This document shows positions 19,154-27,765 of a DNA stretch of 64,000 nucleotides, piece after piece (the first letter of the stretch is position 1; every line of letters begins with the position of its first letter). The position numbers were made by a program, and so were the translations under genes. The stretch comes from Levilactobacillus namurensis (GTDB taxonomy: Bacteria > Bacillota > Bacilli > Lactobacillales > Lactobacillaceae): positions 2,232,001-2,296,000 of the forward strand of contig NZ_CP134159.1 in the NCBI RefSeq assembly GCF_032197885.1, read 5' to 3'. The notes below the pieces were generated by a model. That model was given only the letters and a program-made list of their open reading frames with translations, was not told where the DNA came from and made no database searches.

Positions 19154-19687
19154 ATGCCTGCCGACCAACTCCATGAACACTGGGATGTCTATAACCGCCA
19201 ACTTCAACGGGTGGGCGACCAGTTACGCGAAAATCCCGTCACCCCGGGCCATTACCATCTCGTGGTCAACGCCTTTCTCTTTAACCCTGCCGGACAGGTC
19301 TTACTCCAACAACGGGCCGTCAACAAGCTCAACTTTCCGGGATACTGGGACACCTCATCCGGTGGTGCCGTCAAAGCCGGTGAAACCATCGAAGAAGCCA
19401 TGCACCGGGAAATGACCGAGGAGCTGGGCTTCGACCACCCGGTAACGGCTGCCGACAACTACCGTATCATGCCTCACAGCCACTGGGTCAGCGCCTGGTT
19501 CGCCTTTCAAACCGACTGGACTGCCCGGGACTTCACCATTCAGACCGCCGAACTTCAACGCATCCGCTACTTCGATTTTCCCGCGGCCTTAGACCACCTC
19601 GACCAGATTGGCTTTGACAACTGCCAACTGGAGTTACGTGGCGCCTGGGAACATCTTTACGGTGCCAAAAAAACCAACGCCACTTAG
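19154..19687 (+). CDS. Nudix hydrolase
   Basis: Cytoplasmic Nudix-fold hydrolase, 177 residues. The Nudix box occupies about 70-92 and keeps GX5EX7REUXEEXG, with REMTEELG as its core. N-terminal HLVVNAFLFNPAGQVLLQQR fits the isopentenyl-isomerase-like/YfcD group. The ATG follows AAAGGAG. It is the third gene of the DUF3290-DUF421 operon. Substrate (a nucleoside diphosphate derivative) is unknown. Confidence 0.85.
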   Translation: MPADQLHEHWDVYNRQLQRVGDQLRENPVTPGHYHLVVNAFLFNPAGQVLLQQRAVNKLNFPGYWDTSSGGAVKAGETIEEAMHREMTEELGFDHPVTAADNYRIMPHSHWVSAWFAFQTDWTARDFTIQTAELQRIRYFDFPAALDHLDQIGFDNCQLELRGAWEHLYGAKKTNAT

Positions 19688-19698
19688 CCTTGGTTTTT
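19669..19698 (+). terminator. Terminator overlapping the Nudix stop codon
   Basis: AAAAACCAA (19669-19677) pairs with TTGGTTTTT (19690-19698). The 5' arm lies inside the last codons of the Nudix gene. Confidence 0.6.
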
Positions 19699-19719
19699 CC
19701 GGATCGATTACGCTGGTTA

Positions 19720-20502
19720 TTACTTTCTAACGGTTAAATAGTTCGCCCGAATGGCCCGTTCTTGTGCCGGGGTAATCTTCAGGCCCTTGTGAATGTAGTT
19801 GCTCATTGACCCATATTGGGATTGAACGTCGGTAAAGAACTGGTTCAACAAGGCTGGCTTGGCCCAAGTTACGCCCAGTTGGGTGTTGGACAAGAGGTAG
19901 TCGCGTTGAATATCCTTCCGGCTCACACCCAAGATGGTGTACAAGATTGCCGCTGCGGTCCCCGTCCGGTCCATCCCGTGGGAACAGTGGAAGAGCAGGG
20001 CGCCCTTCTTTTGTTGCGCAACCAGCGTTAATAGGCGGTGGTAACTCCGCTTAGCGGCTGGCTTGAAGGCCATGTCCTTGTACATCCCCGCATCGTCGTT
20101 GTCGTAGTTCGAACGTGTGCCCAGGACGGAAGCTTGTAAGTAGTTGACCCCTTCGATCAGCGCATCCGGCTTCTTCTTAATCTGGTCGGCCGTTCGCAAA
20201 TCAACAATTTGCTTGAGGTGCCAGTCTTGCGTTAACCGGGTGCCATCCAACGTGGTCAACTTATCTAGGGAATCGGCTCGCAACAACCGACCGCGCTTCA
20301 CGTAACGGCCGCTCTTGGTCTTGTAGCCCCCCATATCACGGGCGTTTTCCGCCCCATCTAAGTGAATTGGTCGGTTGACCTTCTGAGATACCGTCGGTTG
20401 TAAGGCCGCATCCGTGGTCGTGGCGGCCATCACGGGGGACGCCGTGGTCCCGAATAACGCTAAAGCACACCCAAAACTAATCAATAATCGCTGTAGACGC
20501 AT
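19720..20502 (-). CDS. Secreted tyrosine phosphatase, third paralogue
   Basis: Exported phosphatase of about 260 residues, related to the pair at 9.6-11.7 kb. A signal peptide ends near residue 27 (PVMAA). The NARDMGGY motif and the P-loop HCSHGMDR are kept, with catalytic Cys and Arg in place. It has neither the Lys-rich linker nor close sequence identity to the pair, so it is an older paralogue. The ATG at 20502 has AGGGG at 10 nt; a TTG at 20511 is possible. Substrate unknown. Confidence 0.83.
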   Translation of the reverse strand: MRLQRLLISFGCALALFGTTASPVMAATTTDAALQPTVSQKVNRPIHLDGAENARDMGGYKTKSGRYVKRGRLLRADSLDKLTTLDGTRLTQDWHLKQIVDLRTADQIKKKPDALIEGVNYLQASVLGTRSNYDNDDAGMYKDMAFKPAAKRSYHRLLTLVAQQKKGALLFHCSHGMDRTGTAAAILYTILGVSRKDIQRDYLLSNTQLGVTWAKPALLNQFFTDVQSQYGSMSNYIHKGLKITPAQERAIRANYLTVRK

Positions 20503-20779
20503 CTGTTTCAAACCCCTTTCTGAAGTATTCTTAGAATAGCAGGGCTGTGTAAAGAAACGTCAAAAGCCTTGTAGAAGTTGTGTAAACTATTTTATCGATA
20601 AATTAATATTGCCGATCCGTGCTTAGAAGCCAGGCGCAGATTGGCTTTTTTACTGAAGCCCCTAAATTTTTAGCCATCATGATTGATTTGCCCCCCGCAA
20701 CACCTAAAAGCAAGCGTATAATGAGTCCTATAATTGAATTTGCATTTAACTATTTTGCAACTGAAACGAGGCGACTCCT

Positions 20780-21745
20780 TTGCACTTCAAACCGATTCTT
20801 AATTTCTGGGTGCACCACCACGGCTTGCGACTCACCGTCTTAGTCATCGTCCTAGTCTGGGGTGGCGTCTGGGGACTCCGGTACCACCATGATTCCGTAG
20901 CCAAGACGTCTGCTCGACTAACCACCCAACCCGTGGATACGACCCGCATCACCACCCAGCAACGGCATTTAAGGAAGCGATTACAGCACTACCTGAACCA
21001 TGAGACGGCGGATGGCACCACCAGCATCAGCTTCTACAACCTCTCCCCTAAGCCTGGTAGTCCCGCCGCCAAGACATCCCTTACCCGGCGGTTCTACCAT
21101 CAAGGTGACCTCGCGACTTCCGCCAACGCGCACACTCCTGTGGTCTCCGCAAGCACCTACAAGCTCTTCATGGCGGCCTACGTCCTCCACCTTCACCACC
21201 AAGGTAACTTGACCTGGACACCGACCAGTACCAACGGTTTCGAGGAAATGATCGTCCACAGCGACAACACCTTCGCCGAAAACATTCTGGACGCCTACGG
21301 GTTGGCCGGCATCAACGCCTTCATCGGCGATCAAAACTGGTACGCCCCCGTCTTCGTGGCCGGCCAAGCCTCCCAAACCACGGCTTACAGCCTGACCTTG
21401 GCCCTGAAGGACCTCGCGCGTCAGACCGGACCGTTCAAATCAGCTAAGGACCGGCAGTGGCTACTCCACCTTATGTCCCAACAGGTCTACCGTACCGGGA
21501 TTCCCGCCGGGGCAGCAGCCGCTAAGCAAGGGACCACCGTGGCCGACAAGGTTGGCTGGTACGCCGACACCAACAACGACGCCGGCTTGGTGACCCTGCC
21601 TAACGGGCAACGCTACATTCTCGTAATCATGACCCACGGCCACATGCAAAGCGGCTTCAGCGGCTTCCCGCGCATTGCCAAGATTACGACCCACATTCAA
21701 AAGATGGTCTACAATAAGTCCGCCACGGCTAAATTGACTCCCTAA
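20780..21745 (+). CDS. Membrane-anchored serine hydrolase, class A beta-lactamase fold
   Basis: Protein of 321 residues with one N-terminal membrane helix (about 18-34) and an external beta-lactamase/transpeptidase-like domain. The motifs are complete: Ser125-T-Y-Lys128 (SxxK), SDN at 161-163 and KVG at 257-259 (KTG equivalent). The start is TTG at 20780 after GAGG. It could be a wall peptidase or a penicillin-interacting protein; the fold alone does not prove antibiotic resistance. It stands alone, closed by a strong terminator. Confidence 0.8.
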   Translation: MHFKPILNFWVHHHGLRLTVLVIVLVWGGVWGLRYHHDSVAKTSARLTTQPVDTTRITTQQRHLRKRLQHYLNHETADGTTSISFYNLSPKPGSPAAKTSLTRRFYHQGDLATSANAHTPVVSASTYKLFMAAYVLHLHHQGNLTWTPTSTNGFEEMIVHSDNTFAENILDAYGLAGINAFIGDQNWYAPVFVAGQASQTTAYSLTLALKDLARQTGPFKSAKDRQWLLHLMSQQVYRTGIPAGAAAAKQGTTVADKVGWYADTNNDAGLVTLPNGQRYILVIMTHGHMQSGFSGFPRIAKITTHIQKMVYNKSATAKLTP

Positions 21746-21773
21746 TCATTTACATAGCAAGGTTGACCCCCAT

Positions 21774-21818
21774 CAAAGCGCCACTTCCCATGGAATTTTT
21801 CCAGGAAGTGGCGCTTTG
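21774..21818. terminator. Terminator of the serine hydrolase gene
   Basis: A 15-bp perfect stem (CAAAGCGCCACTTCC with its complement, 21804-21818) encloses a loop holding ATTTTT. Confidence 0.75.
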
Positions 21819-21895
21819 AATTGATAACAGGATTATTGTAACTTTACAAATCAACACTTGGGGGATTGGGACCACTAATAACGTACCCACAACTC

Positions 21896-21940
21896 AAAAA
21901 GGCCACTTTTGAACGGCATTTAGCCCGTCAAAAGTGACCC
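21896..21940 (-). terminator. Terminator of the K+ channel gene
   Basis: On minus, GGTCACTTTTGACGG pairs with CCGTTCAAAAGTGGCC and is followed by TTTTTG. Confidence 0.8.
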
Positions 21941-21948
21941 TTGTCATC

Positions 21949-22704
21949 CTAATTCCTCTGATTCTTCTGTTGCAAAGCCCGCTTGATTTCCGCTAGATCC
22001 TGCTTGAGCGCCGCATTTTCCTGTTCAATCATGGTCAGGTGCTGCTCCAGCTTCTGGTAGTCCGACGTGGTGTGGCGCTGGGAAAAGTACGTGGTAATGG
22101 TACTGGTCAGCGACCCGATGAAGCCAATTCCTACCAGCATCAGCATCGCCGCTGCCCATTTTCCCACCACAGTGTGTGGCGTCACGTCACCGTACCCCAC
22201 CGTCGTGGTCGTGGTAATGGCCCACCATAGGGCCTGGCCCCACGAGACTTGCTCCGCGTAGGTGTATAGCGACGCGGACAACAAGATAATAATCAGGCTG
22301 GTCCACACCAAGTAACCGAACCCGTTGGTATGAAAGAACCCCCGCAACTGCCCGCGTAGTTTCCCCACGAAACCCACCAGTCGAATCAAGCGGAAGAACT
22401 GGGTCAACCGAAAGATGCACGTTAATCGGGCCAGACGGAAGAAGCTAAAAATGGCGCTAAACGGGATAATCGCCAGCAAGTCAAAGATGTTGTGACGGAA
22501 AAAGGCCCACTTCGCGGGGGCCCGCCAGAAGCGCACCAGATAATCGACCGTAAAGAACGCCAAGATTCCGGCATCCACCCAGGCCCAAGGTCCGTGGTCG
22601 AGGTCCACCACGCCGGCTAGCTGTAAGATCACTAGGGCAATCGACACCAACGCTAAAACGACCACCGTCACACGATATTCATGGTGCCACCGTTGCCATT
22701 GCAC
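21949..22704 (-). CDS. Voltage-gated-type K+ channel
   Basis: Six-helix ion channel subunit of about 251 residues. S4 carries Arg at regular spacing (RLARLTCIFRLTQFFRLIR). The selectivity filter is TVGYGD in the TTTTTVGYGDVTP pore loop. The C-terminal 45 residues form a heptad-rich coiled coil (YQKLEQHLTMIEQENAALK) that probably tetramerises. I prefer a GTG at 22704, which follows AGGGGG; an ATG at 22737 has no ribosome site. It conducts K+ across the membrane; gating and physiological role are not visible. Confidence 0.82.
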   Translation of the reverse strand: MQWQRWHHEYRVTVVVLALVSIALVILQLAGVVDLDHGPWAWVDAGILAFFTVDYLVRFWRAPAKWAFFRHNIFDLLAIIPFSAIFSFFRLARLTCIFRLTQFFRLIRLVGFVGKLRGQLRGFFHTNGFGYLVWTSLIIILLSASLYTYAEQVSWGQALWWAITTTTTVGYGDVTPHTVVGKWAAAMLMLVGIGFIGSLTSTITTYFSQRHTTSDYQKLEQHLTMIEQENAALKQDLAEIKRALQQKNQRN

Positions 22705-22800
22705 GTCGCTTACCCCCTGTCGTCCGAATCCATCCATTTTCTAAATTCAATCGTACTACGGAACTGGCCTTCAGGGTAGTCCTAAGTCTTCTAGTCGTAC

Positions 22801-23286
22801 CTAGTCAACGCTTGCCGGGGCTTGGAGCGCCGCCAAAATGGCCGTCTTCATCTTCTTAGGACTGGTCGTGGGCGCATACCGTTTAATCAGTTGCCCATCG
22901 CGCCCCACCAAGAATTTGGTAAAGTTCCATTTGATGCGGCCATGCCCTGAGGCGGTCTTGAGGTACCTAAACAACGGGTCCGCCTGGTCTCCGTTAACCT
23001 GCACCCGCTGTGTCATGGGAAAGGTTACCCCGTAATGTAGTTGACAAAAGTCGTTAGCCGCTTCATCCGAATCTAGCTCCTGGTGGAATTGGTTCGACGG
23101 TAAGCCCAAGATTATCAGCCCTTGGTCATGGTAGCGCTGATACAACGCTTCGAGTGCCGTTAACTGAGGCGCTAACCCGCACTTGCTAGCCGTGTTGACG
23201 ATGACCACGACCTGCCCCCGATACGCCGCTAAGTCTAGTGGTTGTCCACTCATTTCCGTTTCTTTAAACCCATAGATAGTTGTCAT
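22801..23286 (-). CDS. Glutathione peroxidase family protein
   Basis: Thiol peroxidase of 161 residues of the GPx family, reducing hydroperoxides at the expense of thioredoxin or a low-molecular-weight thiol. Peroxidatic Cys36 is in NTASKCG; WNFTKFLV is the second signature. A Cys in DFCQLHYG could be the resolving residue. I start it at the ATG at 23286, with AAGGAGA 6-8 nt upstream; an in-frame ATG 21 nt earlier lacks one. No selenocysteine. It is monocistronic. Confidence 0.88.
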   Translation of the reverse strand: MTTIYGFKETEMSGQPLDLAAYRGQVVVIVNTASKCGLAPQLTALEALYQRYHDQGLIILGLPSNQFHQELDSDEAANDFCQLHYGVTFPMTQRVQVNGDQADPLFRYLKTASGHGRIKWNFTKFLVGRDGQLIKRYAPTTSPKKMKTAILAALQAPASVD

Positions 23287-23384
23287 GCGACCGTCTCCTT
23301 CGACCATTTTAATTGCTTACAATTTAGTGTTTTCCAATCGACTTTAGGGACATTATAAGCGTTTTAATGACCAACTGCACGCAC

Positions 23385-23420
23385 AAAAGCGGCCCCACAT
23401 GACGTGCGGACCGCTTTTTT
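23385..23420. terminator. Terminator between the GPx and DUF1097 genes
   Basis: AAAAGCGG pairs with CCGCTTTT with further GC pairing inside. It lies downstream of the DUF1097 gene on minus. Confidence 0.65.
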
Positions 23421-23521
23421 CCTGAAACGAACTTAATTATCTCTATCAACCCATAAGACGTCCCAAGTGCCACTTTCCTCTAGCCAAACCGTCAGCCATC
23501 AAAAACCTGAGACGCTCACGG

Positions 23522-24091
23522 CTAATCGTGATCAGACACCGGTGTGGTATCGGTAAGCTCATCATCACTTTTAACGGCATCCTTAGGTTTCTTGTCCGGA
23601 AAAATCTTGTACACCAGCTTGGTCGCATAATTAGACCCGTAGGCAATGAAGAAGATTCCCATCAACATAGAGATGAACAATTGAATCACGAACAGGGGCC
23701 ACTTCGTTACCGTGACATTGGAAATGATGACCATGGTACTCCCCCAGGCGATTAGCCAGGCCGGAACCATGGTAAACTTCATGATCGTTCCTTGAAGAAA
23801 GATGGCCAAGAACGTCATAAAACCGAACATGATTGCCGAGGGCCAGAGCTGTGCAATCATGTCATTTTGCAATAACCAAAACGAAATCAGTGCCCAGGTA
23901 ATGCCCATCACGAAGCTCCCCACAATATTCCATACCTTATCTTCCGGGCACCCAACCCCAAAGAAATAAGACGCTGTAATGAACGCCGCAGCTCCCATCC
24001 ACAGGCCAAACGACGTCATAATCAGACTATAAAATAACGTGAAGATACCAACACCAACTGACGAACACCATAACGCTTTACCAATTTTCAT
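23522..24091 (-). CDS. DUF1097 membrane protein (YcdZ-like)
   Basis: Membrane protein of 189 residues with five to six hydrophobic helices and a charged C-terminal tail rich in Asp and Lys. The pattern (GLWMGAAAFITASYFFGVGC and repeated small-residue helices) matches DUF1097 proteins. The ATG has GAGGAG 9 nt upstream. It diverges from a PucR-type regulator, whose likely operators lie in between, so it may be a regulated permease or metabolite channel. No function is proven for the family. Confidence 0.72.
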   Translation of the reverse strand: MKIGKALWCSSVGVGIFTLFYSLIMTSFGLWMGAAAFITASYFFGVGCPEDKVWNIVGSFVMGITWALISFWLLQNDMIAQLWPSAIMFGFMTFLAIFLQGTIMKFTMVPAWLIAWGSTMVIISNVTVTKWPLFVIQLFISMLMGIFFIAYGSNYATKLVYKIFPDKKPKDAVKSDDELTDTTPVSDHD

Positions 24092-24425
24092 AATTTGCCA
24101 CTCCTCTGTAGGGTCAGAATCAAGGACACCCCAGCAAAGTCATGAACTTACTTATTACTTTCATTTTACTCGCTCCGTTCAGCCTTGCCATTATCTCTTA
24201 GGGATAAAGTCCGAAGCTGATTTGGTCCGCCAAGATGGTTTAAGTGAGTAAATAAGCCCATAATTAGCACTTTCCCTAATGCCTTTTTATCCCTAAGCGT
24301 GTAAAATGAATTTATCCTATATTGAGAGAAAGCGATTAAGGGGTTACCTTTTAATGTAAGCGCTTAAGTAAATCGTTTTTCCCTTCCTGACCACCCTTTC
24401 CAGGGACTTATTCGAAAGAGACGTG
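24092..24425. promoter_or_regulatory. Divergent control region, DUF1097 / pucR-like gene
   Basis: This 334-bp gap holds no gene. It holds CTTAGGGATAAA (24197-24208) and its exact reverse complement TTTATCCCTAAG (24286-24297), 77 bp apart, and a cre site at 24354-24368. The paired 12-mers are candidate operators for the adjacent PucR regulator. Confidence 0.5.
24354..24368. promoter_or_regulatory. cre site (CcpA) upstream of the PucR gene
   Basis: ATGTAAGCGCTTAAG is a close match to the cre consensus, 55-60 bp before the PucR start. It suggests carbon-source control of the regulator gene. Confidence 0.7.
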
Positions 24426-26015
24426 ATGATTATGCCATTCGCTGTTGCAGCGCTCCGCCAATTACCAGCACTTCAGAACGCTCAGGTTCTGGCTGGTGCT
24501 CATTTTTTGACGAATCCCGTTAACAACCTCATCTTAGCGAATTCGCGACCGAACACCCAACACTTAGCCACCCATGAAGTTCTAGCCGTCACCCTTAACG
24601 ATCTCTACCAGATCACCGGCAATGACTTTCGCACATTCATAGCAGGGCTAACGGACCAGCAGTGTAGTGCCTTACTGGTCCACAATACAGACCCTCTAGC
24701 CGAGCTTCCCGCCGACCTCATCACGGCTTGTGAAGCCCAGCACCTCCCATTATTAGCACTGCCCTATCAAAGTAACGAACGAGAGGTTTTCATTAGTATT
24801 ACGCAAGCGCTCTACACTGACAAGCAGCACCAGCTACGCTACTATCAGCAAGCCGACCGTCACTTTGCTAGTCTGACGCAAAGCAACTCACGCCAATCAT
24901 TAATTGATACGCTAGCCGCCCTGGTCAAGAATCCCGTCGTCCTTTTCCAGATTCGCCATGACCAAGTTCAGGTCCTCTTACATAGCCCAGACCTGACTGT
25001 GCTCCCCGAGTTTCACTGGCAACACCGACGGACCAGTCCTGACAGCGTGACGTTACCGGGGTATTTCTGGGTTCCCGCCCACGATCATCACGGTCGGTTG
25101 GTGGCCACCCCCCTGTTTCAACCAGCCGCCAACCCACTATATTTAGGAGTCCTGGTTAAGCAAGCCCCCCTACAACCGATTGACTTTTCTGCCATTGAAA
25201 GTGCGGGTAATTTCTTAAAATTAATTATTACCCAACAATCCGCCAATCAGCAGAACCGCCAGGCCTACACCAACGACTTAATCGATGATTTATTGACCGA
25301 TCGCCCCATGAGCGCTGAGCACTTTCAGCAGACCTTAACTCAACTACATCTGCAACCTGAATGCACCTACCAAGTCGTCACGATTCACGGCTTACAGAAT
25401 GGGCAACCCGTCCCGAACTATTTCCATAATCATCCCCAAACGGCTCGTCGTCTGATTCACCTCCTCAAGTCCCACTGGCCTGATTGGCGTTATCGCATTC
25501 ACGCGGACTACTTACTCTTCATCTTCCGCGAAGGGGCGCCGACCGTTGCTGAACTCCAGACTGTATTCACGCAACTCCCATTAGGCGCCACCGAAACTTA
25601 CAAGGGAGGCATTGGCACGCCACAGTTACCCCGCCAACTCAAGCTCTCCGCAAACCAAGCCCTACAAACCTTTAAACTTTTGACCGCATTACCACAAATG
25701 ACCGGTCTCCATACCTTTACCGAACTGGGCTTCTATCGCTGTCTCCCGTCACTGACGGATCACCAACAACTTAAGCCTCTAATCCCTGAGAACCTCCTAC
25801 AGCTCTACCGGCAGCATCCCGAGCTGTATCAAACACTCAGTGCTTATTTAAACCACAACCTTAGTATCAAACAAAGCGCTGCCGCACTCTTTATTCACCC
25901 TAAAACCATGAGTTACCGCCTAGGGAAACTCCGCGAGCTCCTGCACACTGATTTCAGTGATGCCGAAGAACTCTTCACCTTTAATGTGGGACTTCATATC
26001 CTTCAACTCATCTAA
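24423..26015 (+). CDS. PucR-family transcriptional regulator
   Basis: Regulator of about 530 residues. The N-terminal PucR-type ligand domain spans about 10-130 and a GGDEF-like middle region follows. The C-terminal HTH_30 (about 470-530, NLSIKQSAAALFIHPKTMSYRL) binds DNA. GTG at 24423 or ATG at 24426 or 24432 may start it; the AAAGAG upstream does not decide. Known PucR members sense purine or other nitrogen metabolites. Here it diverges from a DUF1097 gene and is followed 43 bp later by a NarL-type regulator; no purine catabolic genes are adjacent, so the ligand is open. Confidence 0.85.
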   Translation: MMIMPFAVAALRQLPALQNAQVLAGAHFLTNPVNNLILANSRPNTQHLATHEVLAVTLNDLYQITGNDFRTFIAGLTDQQCSALLVHNTDPLAELPADLITACEAQHLPLLALPYQSNEREVFISITQALYTDKQHQLRYYQQADRHFASLTQSNSRQSLIDTLAALVKNPVVLFQIRHDQVQVLLHSPDLTVLPEFHWQHRRTSPDSVTLPGYFWVPAHDHHGRLVATPLFQPAANPLYLGVLVKQAPLQPIDFSAIESAGNFLKLIITQQSANQQNRQAYTNDLIDDLLTDRPMSAEHFQQTLTQLHLQPECTYQVVTIHGLQNGQPVPNYFHNHPQTARRLIHLLKSHWPDWRYRIHADYLLFIFREGAPTVAELQTVFTQLPLGATETYKGGIGTPQLPRQLKLSANQALQTFKLLTALPQMTGLHTFTELGFYRCLPSLTDHQQLKPLIPENLLQLYRQHPELYQTLSAYLNHNLSIKQSAAALFIHPKTMSYRLGKLRELLHTDFSDAEELFTFNVGLHILQLI

Positions 26016-26058
26016 TCTAACGTCTAGTTTGCCACCACTCGTAAAGGAGTCATTAATC

Positions 26059-26730
26059 ATGCAAAACATACTTGTTGCTGACGACCTCGAAATCATCTGT
26101 ACGGGCCTAACTTACTTGATTGACCACCAAAATACTAACTGGCGCGTGACCGCGCACACCCATAATGGGACCGACACCTTTATTGCCGTTGAACAAGGAA
26201 ACATTGACATTGTAATCATGGAGTTAGATATGCCTGGAGAAAACGGGCTGACGACCCTCCAACGGCTCCACGATAACTTCCCCAACGTTCCCGTCATTGT
26301 CCTATCAACGCATGAGGAACGGGAATGCCTGACACGGTGTTTTCAACATGGTGCCGCCGCTTACGTGCTCAAACGCTCCGGCAATGCCGAAATCATTAAC
26401 GCCTTACAACATGTCAACCGCCAGGCCCTCTATATCGACGCGAATCTCCCCCTATGTGCGACGGAACGGCAGGCGCTCACCGACGACTGTGCCATGGGTA
26501 ATCTAACGGGACTGACCGACCATTGTCCCTACGAGCGACTTTCTCGCCGCGAACGAGAAGTCTTCCCCCTAATTACCATGGGCTACGCTAATCGAGAAAT
26601 TGCGCAACGCCTATGCATTTCGACCAAGACCGTTGAAGCTCATAAAGCCAGTATCATGCGTAAACTTGCGCTAAGTTGCCACGTTGAACTGGTCCGCTTT
26701 GCCGTCCACCACCACCTGGTTACCATCTAG
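26059..26730 (+). CDS. NarL/LuxR-type response regulator with a Glu-substituted receiver
   Basis: Regulator of 223 residues. The receiver (1-120) keeps the acidic pair Asp8-Asp9, the Ser of VLSTH and the Lys of YVLKR. The phospho-acceptor position in IVIMELDMPG is Glu55, not Asp. The LuxR helix-turn-helix (about 155-220) is intact, with LSRREREV and ISTKTVEAHKASIMRKL. The ATG at 26059 has AAAGGAG upstream; a longer in-frame start overlapping the PucR gene lacks a ribosome site. No histidine kinase is nearby. Glu can mimic a phosphate, so constitutive or ligand-independent activity is plausible. It is probably co-transcribed with the PucR gene. Confidence 0.83.
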   Translation: MQNILVADDLEIICTGLTYLIDHQNTNWRVTAHTHNGTDTFIAVEQGNIDIVIMELDMPGENGLTTLQRLHDNFPNVPVIVLSTHEERECLTRCFQHGAAAYVLKRSGNAEIINALQHVNRQALYIDANLPLCATERQALTDDCAMGNLTGLTDHCPYERLSRREREVFPLITMGYANREIAQRLCISTKTVEAHKASIMRKLALSCHVELVRFAVHHHLVTI

Positions 26731-26769
26731 TCTGGCGTGATCACTCGCCTGTGACCTACCTTCCCATCA

Positions 26770-26812
26770 AAAAGCAGCTCACCAAATGCGGACCATTTGG
26801 TGAGCTGCTTTT
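26770..26812. terminator. Strong bidirectional terminator
   Basis: An 18-bp perfect stem (AAAAGCAGCTCACCAAAT, 26770-26787, with its complement 26795-26812) ends both the PucR/NarL unit and the suf operon. Confidence 0.92.
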
Positions 26813-26855
26813 GACGTTAATCGATCAATTATCTTGGACTACAAATTAGTGGCGT

Positions 26856-27749
26856 TTAAGATGACGCCGTTTCCCGCTGCTTCAGCTGACTCCGCAACGC
26901 CGCAATTTTCAAAACAATCACTTCATTATGATTAACATGTGCGAACGCTAACGCTTCATCTAGTTGCTGGTTCACCGCTGCGTAAGGCCGGTGTTCCGCT
27001 AACGCATTCTGCGCTGCCAGAAACTTTAGCCGTGGCAGATAATAGGTGACATGCTGATCAGAACACAGTACCAGTCCCGTCTGCAACAACCGATTACTTA
27101 GCCGGTAGTCCCGCTGGTGCGCGTAAAATTCCGCAGTGAAATAAATCAGCATCAAAACACGCAGGTGATAGTTGGCCATCGTCGGCTGTGCTCGCTGAAA
27201 ATCCAACGTTTCAATGTAGTGGCGCACCCGTTCGAAATAAAACGCTGCTGCTGTGCGCTGTTGCAATCGCGCATACAGGATTCCCGAGCCCATAAAGGCA
27301 AGTTGCGTCAGAATGGTCTGGTGGCGCTCATCCAGATCGTTTAAGATTCGGGAGAAATCAAAGAGGGTCGCTGTCGGTTCTCGGTTTACCAAAGTGTTCA
27401 CAATCCCCCGTAGGTAGTAAAACTGCATCTTCAGGTCAACCGCATCAATATCCTGCACATCGATTTTTTCTAATTCCCGTAAAACTCGCCGGTAATTTTC
27501 CGTCATCAACTGATTCTCGACCAGATTTAAGGTCGCCGCTAGCTCTGCCGACCGGTTTTTTTGACTCTGATACAGATTGTCGACGGTCATGCCTAATCGC
27601 GCGCAAAGCTTACTCAGAATCGTCAGTGACGGGATGCGATTATTATTTTCAAATTTACTCAGTGTCGCCTGCGTACAGATACCCTCACACAGCTTAACCT
27701 GCGAAAGCTTCAGCTCCTTACGCCGCGCAATAAAGACATCAATATCCAC
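26856..27749 (-). CDS. XRE regulator with TPR-like domain (Rgg/PlcR type)
   Basis: Transcription factor of 297 residues. An XRE helix-turn-helix (about 7-60: LSQVKLCEGICTQATLSKFE) precedes a helical repeat domain of the RRNPPA type, which in known members binds peptides. The start is GTG at 27749 after GGAGGTGAG. It begins only 16 bp after sufT on the same strand with no terminator between, so it is likely the last gene of the suf operon. A link between Fe-S assembly and this regulator is inference; no cognate peptide gene is seen. Confidence 0.8.
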   Translation of the reverse strand: MDIDVFIARRKELKLSQVKLCEGICTQATLSKFENNNRIPSLTILSKLCARLGMTVDNLYQSQKNRSAELAATLNLVENQLMTENYRRVLRELEKIDVQDIDAVDLKMQFYYLRGIVNTLVNREPTATLFDFSRILNDLDERHQTILTQLAFMGSGILYARLQQRTAAAFYFERVRHYIETLDFQRAQPTMANYHLRVLMLIYFTAEFYAHQRDYRLSNRLLQTGLVLCSDQHVTYYLPRLKFLAAQNALAEHRPYAAVNQQLDEALAFAHVNHNEVIVLKIAALRSQLKQRETASS

Positions 27750-27765
27750 AATCTCACCTCCATTA

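Noticed and set aside
20629..20651. AAGCCA/TGGCTTTTTT hairpin upstream of the serine hydrolase
   Set aside because: Six-bp stem with no gene ending before it on plus; too weak to call a terminator.
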